Part shown: one piece after another, positions 21,467 to 31,275 of the stretch
Layout of the letters: the number at the start of each line of letters is the position of its first letter
Numbering within the stretch: position 1 is the stretch's first letter
Origin: Noviherbaspirillum aerium
GTDB taxonomy: Bacteria > Pseudomonadota > Gammaproteobacteria > Burkholderiales > Burkholderiaceae_D
Direction of reading: 5' to 3'
DNA length: 64,000 nucleotides
Assembly (NCBI RefSeq): GCF_008929045.1
Contig: NZ_VFAH01000001.1
Location: forward strand, 62,001 to 126,000
Notes under the pieces: generated by a model
What the model was told of the DNA's origin: nothing
The model's input: the letters and a program-made list of their open reading frames with translations, nothing else
The model's database searches: none
Translations under genes and position numbers: made by a program

Positions 21467-22246
21467 ATGCCCGCGCATCAAGCCTCATCCCTGGAAACCC
21501 GCGATCTCACGATACGCTTCGGCGGCCATGTCGCCGTCAACGCGGTGTCGTGCGCTTTCGCCCCCGGCACGCTGACCGCCATCGTCGGTCCCAACGGCGC
21601 CGGCAAGACCACTTACTTCAACCTGATCTCCGGCCAGCTCAAGGCCAGCGCGGGACAGGTGCTGCTCAATGGCCGCGACATTACCGCCCACTCCGTATCG
21701 GCCCGCACCCATGCCGGACTGGGACGCGCATTCCAGCTCACCAGCCTGTTTCCCAACCTGAGCGTGATGGAAAACGTGCGGCTGGCGCTGCAGTCGCGGC
21801 GCCAGGTCGGTCTCGACATGTGGAACGTATGGAGCCATCACCGCGCGCTGATCGAACGCGCTGAACAGCTTCTGGAAAGCGTGGCGCTGTCGGCCAAGCG
21901 CGACGTGCAGGCGGCGGCGCTGCCGCACGGCGACCAGCGCAAGCTGGAAGTCGCCCTGCTGATGGCGCTCGATCCGGAGGTCTACATGTTCGACGAGCCG
22001 ACCGCCGGCATGAGCGTCGATGAAGTGCCGGTCATTCTCGACCTGATCCGCGCTCTCAAGGCGCGCGGCGACAAGACCATTTTGCTGGTCGAACACAAGA
22101 TGGATGTGGTGCGCGAACTCGCCGACCGCATCATCGTGCTGCACAACGGCACCCTGATGGCCGACGGCGATCCGGACACCGTGATCGCCTCGCCGGTGGT
22201 GCAGCAAGCCTATCTCGGCCTGGCGCCGGTGGAGGAAGCCGCATGA
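21467..22246 (+). CDS. livG: ABC transporter ATP-binding protein, LivG type
   Basis: This is one of the two cytoplasmic ATPases of the transporter. The Walker A motif is GPNGAGKTT, the signature segment is LPHGDQRKLEVA (the LivG form of LSGGQ) and the Walker B is VYMFDEPTAG. Length (259 residues from MPAHQASS) is normal. The start is chosen because GCGGAG lies just upstream; a start ten codons earlier is possible. Its last four bases overlap the start of livF, so they are translationally coupled. Confidence 0.95.
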   Translation: MPAHQASSLETRDLTIRFGGHVAVNAVSCAFAPGTLTAIVGPNGAGKTTYFNLISGQLKASAGQVLLNGRDITAHSVSARTHAGLGRAFQLTSLFPNLSVMENVRLALQSRRQVGLDMWNVWSHHRALIERAEQLLESVALSAKRDVQAAALPHGDQRKLEVALLMALDPEVYMFDEPTAGMSVDEVPVILDLIRALKARGDKTILLVEHKMDVVRELADRIIVLHNGTLMADGDPDTVIASPVVQQAYLGLAPVEEAA

Positions 22247-22989
22247 CTGCGCAATCGCAAGCGTTACTGACACTCGAAGGCGTGCACACCCACATCGGCG
22301 CCTATCACATCCTGCACGGCGTCGACCTGGAAGTGCCGCGCGGGCAGCTGACGATGCTGCTCGGCCGCAACGGCGCCGGCAAGACCACCACGCTGCGCAC
22401 CATCATGGGCCTGTGGCAGGCGTCGCAGGGCCGCATCGGCTTCGACGGCCGCGACATCACCGCCAAAAGCACGCCCGACATCTCGCAGTCCGGCATCGCC
22501 TACGTGCCGGAAAACATGGGCATCTTCGCCGACCTGTCGGTGAAGGAGAACATGCTGCTCGCCGCGCGTTCGGCGCGCAGCGTCGATGACATCGACAGCA
22601 GGCGCCTCGACTGGATCTTCACGCTGTTCCCGGCGATGAAGACATTCTGGCTGCATCCTGCCGGCAAGCTGTCCGGAGGACAGAAGCAGATGCTGGCGGT
22701 GTCGCGCGCCATCGTCGAGCCGCGCAAGCTGCTGCTGATCGACGAGCCGAGCAAGGGACTTGCGCCGGCCATCATCGCCAACATGATCGCCGCCCTCCGC
22801 GAACTCAAGCAGACCGACACCACCATCCTGCTGGTCGAGCAGAACTTCAACTTCGCCAGGCAGCTCGGCGATACCGTCGCGGTGATGGATGACGGCAGGA
22901 TCGTGCACACCGGCCTGATGGCGGAACTGGCCGAGGATGAAGCGCTGCAGACGCGCCTGCTCGGCCTGTCGCTGGCGGCGCACCATTAA
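22243..22989 (+). CDS. livF: ABC transporter ATP-binding protein, LivF type
   Basis: This second ATPase subunit has 248 residues. The Walker A is LLGRNGAGKTTT, the signature is KLSGGQKQMLAVSRA and the Walker B is LLLIDEPSKGLAP. The short LivF form lacks the C-terminal extension of LivG proteins. It overlaps livG by 4 bases (ATGA) and is followed 9 bases later by the permease gene. With LivG it would form the heterodimeric motor driving uptake. Confidence 0.95.
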   Translation: MTAQSQALLTLEGVHTHIGAYHILHGVDLEVPRGQLTMLLGRNGAGKTTTLRTIMGLWQASQGRIGFDGRDITAKSTPDISQSGIAYVPENMGIFADLSVKENMLLAARSARSVDDIDSRRLDWIFTLFPAMKTFWLHPAGKLSGGQKQMLAVSRAIVEPRKLLLIDEPSKGLAPAIIANMIAALRELKQTDTTILLVEQNFNFARQLGDTVAVMDDGRIVHTGLMAELAEDEALQTRLLGLSLAAHH

Positions 22990-22998
22990 GGATTTTCC

Positions 22999-24081
22999 AT
23001 GGAACAGACTCCGACTCTCAACACCACCGCCCCGGACGGATCATCCGGCCAGACCGGGGCGGATGCGGCACAGTCGGCAATGCAGCCGACTGCATTGCCG
23101 GTGACGCGCCAGATCGACTGGGCGCCGCTGGCGCTGGTCCCTGCCCTGGCGCTGGCTGCGTTGCCGTTCATCGGCTCCATGCCGACCTGGGTGACGCTCA
23201 CGGCGGCCGGCCTGGCGATGGGCATGATCATCTTCATCATCGCTTCCGGCCTGACGCTGATCTTCGGCCTGATGGACGTGCTCAACTTCGGCCATGGCGT
23301 CTTCATCGCGCTCGGCGCCTTCGTCGCGGTGTCGGTGATGGGGGCGCTGCCCGACTGGACCGGTGCCGACAGCCTGCTGCTAAATCTCGGCGCGCTGGCG
23401 GCGGCGATGCTGGCGGCCATGGTCGTGGCCGGCGTGCTCGGCGCGGTGTTCGAACGGGTGCTGGTGCGGGTCGTCTATGGCCAGCACCTGAAGCAGATCC
23501 TGATCACCATGGGCGGCATGGTGGTCGGCGAGGAACTGATCAAGGTGATCTGGGGCCCGGCGCAGATTCCGCTGCCGCTGCCGGCCGCGCTGCGCGGTTC
23601 GGTGCTGATCGGCGATGCGGCGATCGAGAAGTACCGGCTGATCGCCGTCGTCGTCGGCCTTGCGGTCTTCGCGGCGCTGGTGCTGGTCCTGAACCGCACC
23701 AAGCTCGGCCTGCTGATCCGCGCCGGCGTGCAGGACCGCGAGATGGTGGAAAGCCTCGGCTACCGCATCCGCCGCCTGTTCGTCGGCGTCTTCATCGCCG
23801 GTTCCGCTTTGGCCGGCCTGGGCGGCGTGATGTGGGGCCTGTACCAGCAGAACGTGATTCCGCAGATGGGCGCGCAGGTCAACGTGCTGATCTTCATCGT
23901 CATCATCATCGGCGGCCTCGGCTCCACCGGCGGCTGCTTCCTCGGCGCGCTGCTGGTGGGCCTGCTGGCCAACTACACCGGCTTCCTCGCGCCCAAGGTG
24001 GCGCTCTTTTCCAACATCCTCCTGATGGTCGCCATCCTGTTGTGGCGTCCGCAGGGCGTTTATCCGGTGACCAGCAGATGA
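22999..24081 (+). CDS. livH: ABC transporter permease, LivH type
   Basis: This inner-membrane permease of 360 residues has about eight hydrophobic segments starting near residue 40. The family pattern FGLMDVLNFGHGVFIALGAF and the C-terminal IVIIIGGLGSTGGCFLGALLVGL are typical of LivH. The first 40 residues form a hydrophilic, Pro/Thr/Gln-rich extension not usual for the family. If real, it would sit in the cytoplasm, but translation could also start at a later codon. The stop overlaps the livM start (ATGA). Confidence 0.93.
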   Translation: MEQTPTLNTTAPDGSSGQTGADAAQSAMQPTALPVTRQIDWAPLALVPALALAALPFIGSMPTWVTLTAAGLAMGMIIFIIASGLTLIFGLMDVLNFGHGVFIALGAFVAVSVMGALPDWTGADSLLLNLGALAAAMLAAMVVAGVLGAVFERVLVRVVYGQHLKQILITMGGMVVGEELIKVIWGPAQIPLPLPAALRGSVLIGDAAIEKYRLIAVVVGLAVFAALVLVLNRTKLGLLIRAGVQDREMVESLGYRIRRLFVGVFIAGSALAGLGGVMWGLYQQNVIPQMGAQVNVLIFIVIIIGGLGSTGGCFLGALLVGLLANYTGFLAPKVALFSNILLMVAILLWRPQGVYPVTSR

Positions 24082-25142
24082 TCGGCCGACTCCTCTCCCA
24101 TGACCTGCCGCGCAGCCGCGTGCTGGCGGTAATCCTCACCCTGATCGTGCTCGGCCTGGCATTCGCGCCCTTCCTGTTCCCGGGCGCGAAGTCGCTCAAC
24201 GTCGCGGCCAAGATCCTGATCTTCATCGTGCTCGTCGCCAGCTACGACCTGCTGCTCGGCTATACCGGCATCGTCTCGTTCGCGCATACGATGTTCTTCG
24301 GCATCGGCGCCTACGGCATTGCCATCGCCAGCACGCGGCTCGGCGCCGGCTGGACCAGCCTGGCCATCGGCGCATTCGCCGCGGTGGCGCTGTCGCTGCT
24401 GCTGTCGCTGGTGATCGGGCTGTTCTCGCTGCGGGTGCGGGCGATCTTCTACGCGATGATCACGCTGGCGGTGGCCTCGGCCTTCCAGACGCTCGCCTCG
24501 CAGCTGTCGGAAATCACCGGCGGCGAGGACGGCCTGAACTTCCGCCTGCCGGAAGTGCTCGCGCCTTCGTTCCAGCTCAGCGAGAATCCGTTTCTCGGCG
24601 TCTCGCTCGACGGCCGGCTGATCACCTACTACCTGGTGTTCCTGGTCGCCGCGCTGCTGTTCCTGGCCATGCTGCGCATCGTCAACTCGCCTTTCGGCCG
24701 GGTGCTGCAGGCGATCCGCGAGAACGATTTCCGCGCCGAAGCGATCGGCTACCGCACCGTGGTGTTCCGCACCTGGTCGAACGTGCTGGCGGCGGTGTTC
24801 GCCACGCTGGCCGGCTGCCTGCTTGCCATCTGGCTGCGCTACAACGGACCGGATACTTCGCTGTCGTTCGAGATCATGATCGACATCCTGCTGATCGTGG
24901 TGATCGGCGGCATGGGCACGATGTACGGCGCGATCTTCGGCGCCACCGTGTTCGTGCTGGCGCAAAGCTATCTGCAGGATCTGATGGGGCTGGCTTCCGG
25001 CGCGGCGCAATCGGTGCCGCTGCTGTCGGCGCTGCTGTCGCCCGACCGCTGGCTGTTGTGGCTGGGCATCCTGTTCATCCTGTCGGTCTATTTCTTTCCG
25101 ACAGGGCTGGTCGGCAAGCTGCGCAGCAGGAGCGGCGCATGA
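24078..25142 (+). CDS. livM: ABC transporter permease, LivM type
   Basis: The second permease subunit has 354 residues with about ten hydrophobic segments. LLLGYTGIVSFAHTMFFGIGAYG and VIGGMGTMYGAIFGA are the LivM-type signatures, matching the LivH partner. The start ATG overlaps the livH stop, and its own stop overlaps the start of the hydrolase gene, so livH, livM and the hydrolase are translated as a coupled set. Long in-frame sequence upstream of the ATG lies inside livH and is ignored. Confidence 0.94.
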   Translation: MIGRLLSHDLPRSRVLAVILTLIVLGLAFAPFLFPGAKSLNVAAKILIFIVLVASYDLLLGYTGIVSFAHTMFFGIGAYGIAIASTRLGAGWTSLAIGAFAAVALSLLLSLVIGLFSLRVRAIFYAMITLAVASAFQTLASQLSEITGGEDGLNFRLPEVLAPSFQLSENPFLGVSLDGRLITYYLVFLVAALLFLAMLRIVNSPFGRVLQAIRENDFRAEAIGYRTVVFRTWSNVLAAVFATLAGCLLAIWLRYNGPDTSLSFEIMIDILLIVVIGGMGTMYGAIFGATVFVLAQSYLQDLMGLASGAAQSVPLLSALLSPDRWLLWLGILFILSVYFFPTGLVGKLRSRSGA

Positions 25143-25987
25143 TGGCCCAGCCTGCGCCGTCATCCCATTACCTGCGCTGCTGCGACCGGGAAATCCACTA
25201 TGCCGAATGGGGCAGCCGGGGCCGGCCGCCGGTCATCATGTGGCATGGCCTGGCGCGTACCGGGCGCGATTTCGATGACCTCGCCGAAGCGCTGGCCGAC
25301 CGCTACCACATCATCTGTCCCGATACCCTCGGGCGCGGCTTTTCGCAATGGAGCCCGGACCCGGACAACGAGTACTGCCTCGCCTTCTATGCGCGCATCG
25401 CGCGCGAACTGGTCGATCTGCTCGGCTTCGATAGCGTGCGCTGGGTCGGCACCTCGATGGGCGGCGCCACCGGCACCGTCGCCGCCGCCACCACGCTGCA
25501 GGGCCGCATCAGTCATCTGGTGCTCAATGACAACGGCCCGGCCCTGGCCGATGCGGCCATAGAAAGAATCAAGGCGTATGCCGGCAATCCGCCGCAGTTC
25601 GCGACGATGCGGGAATTCGAACAATTCCTGCGCACCGTCTACAAGCCCTACGGCTGGCAGAGCGATGCGCAGTGGCGCCGCATGGCCGAGACATCCGCGC
25701 GGCGCATGCCCAACGGGAAAATCACGCCGCACTACGACCCGGCGATGGTGCGCCAGTTCTTCGTGCATCCGGACGACTATGCGCTCTGGGATTTCTACGA
25801 CATGCTGACCATGCCGACGCTGGTGATGCGCGGCATCGATTCCGACCTGCTGCTGCAGGAGACCGCGGAGGAAATGACACGGCGAGGCCCCTGCGCCGAA
25901 CTCGCGGTGATTCCGGGCTGCGGCCATGCGCCGGCGCTCAACGTGCCGGAACAGATCGATCTGATCCGCGACTTCCTGCAGCGCTGA
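25139..25987 (+). CDS. Alpha/beta hydrolase coupled to the ABC transporter
   Basis: This 282-residue cytoplasmic hydrolase has the alpha/beta fold: oxyanion-side HGLARTG, nucleophile elbow VGTSMGG with Ser106 and a terminal GCGHAPAL with the catalytic His. It has no signal peptide. The start (ATGATG, after AGGAG) overlaps the livM stop, so it is translated from the transporter mRNA. This coupling implies that the imported compound, or an early product, is an ester, amide or C-C cleavable acid that the enzyme hydrolyses. The true substrate is unknown. Confidence 0.9.
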   Translation: MMAQPAPSSHYLRCCDREIHYAEWGSRGRPPVIMWHGLARTGRDFDDLAEALADRYHIICPDTLGRGFSQWSPDPDNEYCLAFYARIARELVDLLGFDSVRWVGTSMGGATGTVAAATTLQGRISHLVLNDNGPALADAAIERIKAYAGNPPQFATMREFEQFLRTVYKPYGWQSDAQWRRMAETSARRMPNGKITPHYDPAMVRQFFVHPDDYALWDFYDMLTMPTLVMRGIDSDLLLQETAEEMTRRGPCAELAVIPGCGHAPALNVPEQIDLIRDFLQR

Positions 25988-26022
25988 AAAGGTCTCGGCC
26001 GGGGTGCGGCCGCGGGTAGAAA

Positions 26023-26382
26023 TCAGATGCCGGCGAACAGCGCGATCAGCGCCAGCACCGCCGGCACGGTCTGCACATACAGGATGCTTTTCTGCACCGT
26101 CGCCGCTCCCCAGATGCCGGCGACCGCCACGCACAGCAGGCCGAACACGGCGAAAGCATGGGCCACGGCCGGCTCGCCATGGAGCAGCGCAACCGCAAGC
26201 GCGGCGGCGAGAAAGCCGTTGTAGCAGCCCTGGTTCGACATCGCCGGCGCCATCGCATCGACCTGGGCATCACTGAGCCGGAACACCTTGCGTCCGCGGC
26301 TGCGGAACAGCACGGTTTCCAGAAGGAAGATGTAGACGTGAATAAGCAGTACAGCGCCAATGAGTATTCGTGCAAGCAGCAT
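26023..26382 (-). CDS. DUF1304 membrane protein
   Basis: The 119-residue product has four hydrophobic segments (about 3-22, 52-70, 76-92, 100-118) and matches the DUF1304 family pattern (VYIFLLETVLF, NQGCYNGFLAAAL). These are small inner-membrane proteins of unknown function. The gene is convergent with the hydrolase, and no partner gene is obvious. Confidence 0.85.
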   Translation of the reverse strand: MLLARILIGAVLLIHVYIFLLETVLFRSRGRKVFRLSDAQVDAMAPAMSNQGCYNGFLAAALAVALLHGEPAVAHAFAVFGLLCVAVAGIWGAATVQKSILYVQTVPAVLALIALFAGI

Positions 26383-26679
26383 GCTGGTCTCCCGATATTG
26401 TTGTTTCCGCGCGTGCGCTGAAATACTAACAGCATTGCATGTCCGCTCCCTTCCGGCCGGGCAGCTGAACTTTTGCAGTGCATTCGGCTCTTCCTACCAT
26501 GACTGCGCAATCCGCCTGCGCCGCATGATGCGCGAGGGCGGGCAATCAAACCAAGACAGCGCAGACCAACGAAGCGATGCGAACCGGAGCGCATCAGGCC
26601 GCTGCGGCTCCCGAGCCGCAGCGATTGGGGATAGCTTGCCGCACAGCACGCAGCGTGCACGGTGCCGGAGCAGGAGGAC
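26383..26679. other. Intergenic region between divergent genes
   Basis: About 300 bases shared by the DUF1304 gene and the PAS/GGDEF/EAL gene. I see no gene or RNA. It must hold promoters for both directions. The only clear signal is the GGAGG ribosome site at the right end. Confidence 0.4.
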
Positions 26680-29607
26680 ATGAGCAAGACCGACAATCCG
26701 GAATGGCCGGCTGGTACCGGAGAAATGCCAACATTGATCCGAGGTCATGACTGGGCCGCCACCACACTGGGCCATCTTTCGCAGTGGCCGCACTGCTTGC
26801 GCATCGCGGTCGACATCCTGCTGGCGCTGCCGATGCCGGCCATCCTGCTGTGGAGCGAAGAAGGCGTGATGCTCTACAACGATGCCTACGCAGAACTGGC
26901 CGGCGACCATCATCCATGGCTGCTCGGACGCAAGGTGGAAGAAGGCTCGACCGTCCATACCGATTTCCACACTACTGTGCTCAAGACGGTATTGAGCGGC
27001 CGTTCGCCGGTGTACCACGATCAGGAATTCCTGGTCAGGCGCAATGGCAGGGCGCAGCCGGCATGGCTCAATCTTGAATTCTCGCCTGTGCCGGGCCAGA
27101 ACGACGAGCCGGGGGGCGCGCTTGCCATCGTCACCGACACCACCCCGCGCGTCATGATGGAACAAGCCTTGCGCAGCAGCGAGGCCAAGCTGTCGGCGAT
27201 CTTCGCGCGCGCCAAGGTCGGCCTGTCGGAGCTGTCGCTGGAAGGCAGCTTCCTGCGGGTCAATGACGAACTGTGCCACATGCTCGGCTATTCCCGCGAT
27301 GAACTATTGTCGAGGGGCGTGCCCGACGTTACCCATCCGGAAGACATTGCGAAAAGCATCCTTGCCCTGACATCGCTGCTTGAAACCGGAGAGGCCGCAT
27401 CGCTGGACAAGCGTTACGTGCGCAGCGACGGCGACCTGGTGTTTGCCCGCAGCAGCATTTCACGCCTTGATGACGAAGCCGGGAGGCCCAGTTCGCTGCT
27501 GGCTGTCACTGTCGATCTCACCGCCCGCAAGCTGGCCGAGCAGGCGCTGGCCGACAGCGAGGCGCGTTTCCGTGCGCTGGCGGAAACATCGCCCGCCCTG
27601 ATCTGGCACCTCGATCCCGAAGGCCACGTGCGCTATGCGAACTCGCGCACCAGCGAGCTGACCGGCGTGCCGATGGAACACCTGCTGGGGATTGGCTGGC
27701 AAAGCTTCCTGCACCCCGAGGACGGCCCGGGCTACGTTGCGGCGCTGGCGCAGGCACAGCGGGAACGCAGATCGCTGCAGTACCGTTTCCGCGCGCTCGG
27801 CAGGGAGGAGCAGTGGCATTGGCTGGCCACCCATGCCTCACCCTGGTTCCAGGAGAACGGCGACTATGCGGGACACGTCGGCATCTCGCTCGACATCACC
27901 GAAACCGTGCTGGCGGAAGAGGAACTGAGCATCAGCAACGAGCGCCTGAAGCTGGCCATCGAAGGTTCGGGAGACGGTATCTGGGATTGGGACATCCCCA
28001 GCGGCAAGATGCTGTATTCCCCCCGGTTCAAGGAAATCCTGGGACTGTGCGGGGACGATGCGCTGGACGAGTACGGCGACTGGAAACAGCGGGTGCATCC
28101 CGAGGACCTGGGCTCCACCCTGGCCGCGCTCAGGTCCTGCCTTGCCGGCCGCTCGACCTCTTTCCAGAGCGAATACAGGATGCGCTGCAGGAATGGCGAC
28201 TGGAAATGGGTCATGAAGCGCGCCGTGGTGGTGGCTCGCGATGCCCATGGTCAACCGCTGCGCATGACCGGCACCGTCTCCGACATCTCCGAAAAGCGGC
28301 GCTCCGAGGAAATCATCTGGCGCCATGCCAATTTCGACACGCTCACCACCCTGCCCAACCGCCGCCTGTTCCGCGACCGCCTCGACCATGCCGTGAAGAA
28401 GTCGCGCCGCAGCGGCGAGCCGCTGGCATTGCTGTTCATCGACCTTGACCGTTTCAAGGAAGCCAACGATCTGCTCGGCCATGACGTCGGCGACCAGTTG
28501 CTGACCGAAGCGGCCAAGCGCATCAGTGCCTGCGTGCGCGCCTCCGATACCGTGGCCAGGCTGGGCGGCGACGAGTTCACCGCCATCCTTACCGAACTCG
28601 ACGATCTGATGCATGTGGAATGGATCGCGCAGAAAATGATCGATGCCCTGGCCTCGCCGTTCCGCCTTGCCAACGAAGTGGTCTACCTGTCCGCCAGCAT
28701 CGGCATCACCCTGTTTCCCACCGATGCCGACACGCCGGAAAACCTGATCCGCAATGCCGACCAGGCGATGTATGCGGCAAAAAGCAACGGCCGCAACCAG
28801 TTCAGCTACTTCACGCGTTCCATGCAGCAGGAAGCGCATACCCGCCTGCGGCTGATAGGCGACCTGCGCAATGCGCTGTCGGGCAACCAGCTGCGCGTCT
28901 TCTATCAGCCGGTGATCGATCTGCGCACCGGCGCCATCACCAAGGCCGAAGCGCTGCTGCGCTGGCAGCATCCCAAGCTCGGCATGATCGATCCGCCGCG
29001 CTTCATTCCCTTCGCCGAGGAGTCCGGTCTCATCAACGAGATCGGCGAGTGGGTGTTCCAGGAAGCGGCGCGCTGCTCGAGCCGTTTCGGCAGCCGCCTC
29101 GGCAAGCCCTTCCAGATCAGCGTCAACAAGTCGCCGGTGCAGTTCATGTCGCGCTCGGAGCGGGTGGACTGGCCGAATTACCTGAAGAGCCTGGGACTTC
29201 CCGGCAGCAGCATTTCGGTGGAAATCACCGAAGGCCTGCTACTCAATGCGTCCGCGCGCGTGGCCGAGCGGCTGCTGCAATACCGCGACGCCGGAATCCA
29301 GGTGGCGATCGACGATTTCGGCACCGGCTATTCATCGATGGCTTACCTGCGCAGGTTCGACATCGATTACCTGAAGATCGATCAATCCTTCGTGCGCGAC
29401 ATGGCCAGCGATCCGGGCGACCGCGCGATCGTGCGCTCCATCATCGCGATGGCGCATGAGCTCGGCCTGCAGGTGATCGCCGAAGGCATCGAGACGCCAG
29501 AACAGAAGACTTCCCTGATCGAGGCCGGCTGCGACTACGGCCAGGGCTTCCTGTTTTCCCGCGCGGTGCCGCCGGATGAACTGGAGCGCGCCCTGGTAGG
29601 CGCATAG
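26680..29607 (+). CDS. Multi-PAS GGDEF-EAL c-di-GMP enzyme
   Basis: This is a 975-residue cytoplasmic signalling protein with no obvious membrane segment. The first domain has the recurrent sensor pattern around LGHLSQWPHCLRIAVDIL and LYNDAYAELAG. At least three more PAS/PAC units follow (about 165-290, 290-415, 420-545). The GGDEF domain (about 550-710) has an intact RLGGDEF active site. The EAL domain (about 720-970) has EALLRWQHP, DDFGTGYSSMAYL and IDYLKIDQSFV, all apparently catalytic. It could make or degrade c-di-GMP; the sensed signal is unknown. GGAGG just upstream fixes the start at MSKTDN. Confidence 0.94.
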   Translation: MSKTDNPEWPAGTGEMPTLIRGHDWAATTLGHLSQWPHCLRIAVDILLALPMPAILLWSEEGVMLYNDAYAELAGDHHPWLLGRKVEEGSTVHTDFHTTVLKTVLSGRSPVYHDQEFLVRRNGRAQPAWLNLEFSPVPGQNDEPGGALAIVTDTTPRVMMEQALRSSEAKLSAIFARAKVGLSELSLEGSFLRVNDELCHMLGYSRDELLSRGVPDVTHPEDIAKSILALTSLLETGEAASLDKRYVRSDGDLVFARSSISRLDDEAGRPSSLLAVTVDLTARKLAEQALADSEARFRALAETSPALIWHLDPEGHVRYANSRTSELTGVPMEHLLGIGWQSFLHPEDGPGYVAALAQAQRERRSLQYRFRALGREEQWHWLATHASPWFQENGDYAGHVGISLDITETVLAEEELSISNERLKLAIEGSGDGIWDWDIPSGKMLYSPRFKEILGLCGDDALDEYGDWKQRVHPEDLGSTLAALRSCLAGRSTSFQSEYRMRCRNGDWKWVMKRAVVVARDAHGQPLRMTGTVSDISEKRRSEEIIWRHANFDTLTTLPNRRLFRDRLDHAVKKSRRSGEPLALLFIDLDRFKEANDLLGHDVGDQLLTEAAKRISACVRASDTVARLGGDEFTAILTELDDLMHVEWIAQKMIDALASPFRLANEVVYLSASIGITLFPTDADTPENLIRNADQAMYAAKSNGRNQFSYFTRSMQQEAHTRLRLIGDLRNALSGNQLRVFYQPVIDLRTGAITKAEALLRWQHPKLGMIDPPRFIPFAEESGLINEIGEWVFQEAARCSSRFGSRLGKPFQISVNKSPVQFMSRSERVDWPNYLKSLGLPGSSISVEITEGLLLNASARVAERLLQYRDAGIQVAIDDFGTGYSSMAYLRRFDIDYLKIDQSFVRDMASDPGDRAIVRSIIAMAHELGLQVIAEGIETPEQKTSLIEAGCDYGQGFLFSRAVPPDELERALVGA

Positions 29608-29636
29608 ACAGCATGGACAGCATAGGCAGCGGTGAT

Positions 29637-30770
29637 TCACCCGGCTTTCTGATGCGATCCCGCCCCATGTTCGCCCGCGCGGGAAAATTGCAGCATGCCG
29701 CGCACGGCCCGGGCGCCCTGCGCGGCGGCGCGCAGGCTTGCTCCCAGCAGATCGGGCTGGTGCAGGTGATCCAGCAGCCAGTCGTGATTGCGGAACCGTA
29801 ACGCGCGCCAGGCGTTGGCCGCCGCCAGCCGGCCGTGAAGCGCGAAACGGGTACGGTCGCGATACAGGGCGATATGCTGCAGCTTGCGCTGCCTGCCGAG
29901 AAGACGGACCTTGTACGGATAGCGGCCCCAGAGGAAATGATATTCCTCGCCGCCGCGGGCAATGCATTCGCAGATGGCAAGGTAGCAGCAGAGCGTGCCG
30001 AGGCCATAGTCGTTGAAGGCGCAGTCGTGGGCAATGACCTGCAGGAAGTAATGGTCGCCGATCTGCAGTTGAATGGCGCCGGCGCAGACCCGCCCGTCGA
30101 TGCGCACCTGGGTGAGCAGGCCGTAGCGCCTTGTCATGTCGAGCATGCGCGTAACCTCGGCATCGTCGATGTAGGAAGCGCGGTGCCGTCCTTGCATCCT
30201 CGCATGATTGAGCGCGACGATCCTGCGCACCTGGTCTTCACTGATGTTCTCTCTCTCGATCACTTCATGCCGCATGTCGGGATAGTCGCGGCGCAGCTTG
30301 TTCATATAGCGGCAGAGATAGCTGCGGGTCGACTTGCCCAGGCTGGCGCGATAAGCCTCGACCGATTCCGGCAGCGGCAGCACGATATCTTCGGCGCAGT
30401 CGAAATGCTGAGCGGGAAAAGGCAGCCGCGGCCTTTCCGCGTGCACCGCGTGCAACTCGATCACGTCAATATCCTCCTGCGTGGAGAAGACATGCTGCGC
30501 GAAGCGGCCCACTTCCTGCGCGGCCAGGCCGATCTGCTCGTTGAGCACGCGCGCGACATGCCCCTCCCGCCGCCACAGCAGCGCGGCGAGCATGTCGCCC
30601 TTCGCGCTGCGCGCGACATAGGCATGAACGCCGCGCCGCAGATCGCAATAATGCCGATGATGCGCCAGCGTTGCGAACGGATTGTGATACAGGTTCTCGA
30701 GTTCGCGTTCCAGTTCATCGGGGAAGTTGTTCTCGAAGTCGGAAATGGTGATGAGGCTGCCAGAATTCAT
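29637..30770 (-). CDS. GNAT/FemAB-like N-acyltransferase
   Basis: This protein of about 377 residues has the double-GNAT architecture of the BioF2/CelD-like acetyltransferase family. The C-terminal part has a conserved strand-loop pattern, VCAGAIQLQIGDHYFLQVIAHD followed by YGLGTLCCYLAI and EYHFLWGRYPYKVRLLG. Relatives often act in exopolysaccharide or cell-surface biosynthesis, but no such cluster is seen here. I start at MNSGSLIT; the ATG 22 codons upstream is also possible, and neither has a clear ribosome site. The last 40 residues are weakly conserved in appearance. Confidence 0.75.
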   Translation of the reverse strand: MNSGSLITISDFENNFPDELERELENLYHNPFATLAHHRHYCDLRRGVHAYVARSAKGDMLAALLWRREGHVARVLNEQIGLAAQEVGRFAQHVFSTQEDIDVIELHAVHAERPRLPFPAQHFDCAEDIVLPLPESVEAYRASLGKSTRSYLCRYMNKLRRDYPDMRHEVIERENISEDQVRRIVALNHARMQGRHRASYIDDAEVTRMLDMTRRYGLLTQVRIDGRVCAGAIQLQIGDHYFLQVIAHDCAFNDYGLGTLCCYLAICECIARGGEEYHFLWGRYPYKVRLLGRQRKLQHIALYRDRTRFALHGRLAAANAWRALRFRNHDWLLDHLHQPDLLGASLRAAAQGARAVRGMLQFSRAGEHGAGSHQKAG

Positions 30771-31275
30771 ATGCGCAAGACGTGACAAAACCCGGTGCAA
30801 ACCGTAAGGACCGCGGTCGAAGACATGCGATAGCATGCTTCATCATGCTGCGCGTGCGCCGGCTTTTCCAGTGCCAGAGATGGCGGGCTTGTGAGGCCTC
30901 AAATGGCAGCGCTAAGTCCCGGTTTTCACTGGCGAAAGTGTGGTACAGCCCTTCATCTTCCCGCGTCGTGTTTCAATCTTGTCGCATCTTCCGACACCAG
31001 CCCGCGGCCTTTGCGCATTGTGTCTTGCTCGCAAAGCGATCTTGCACGGCAATGCTTAACGCTGATCAAGGCTGCGGTACTTAAAGCACGGCAAGATGGC
31101 ACGATGCATGAAGCCATCATTTCCGCACTGCATGTGGAAGCGACGCATGCAAGACATGGCAGCCAGGCCAGTTCCAGGGCATCAGCCTTGCCGGTGGCAG
31201 CCTGAGCCAATAATGATTTTCAATGAACAAGCCATCATCACCGGCGCCGTCACGGCACCGCCATACTGGGAGAAA
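30771..31275. other. Gene-free region before the TbpB-like lipoprotein
   Basis: These 505 bases between divergent genes hold no reading frame with a ribosome site and family features on either strand. I see no tRNA or strong hairpin. It may contain a long untranslated leader or degraded sequence. Confidence 0.45.
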
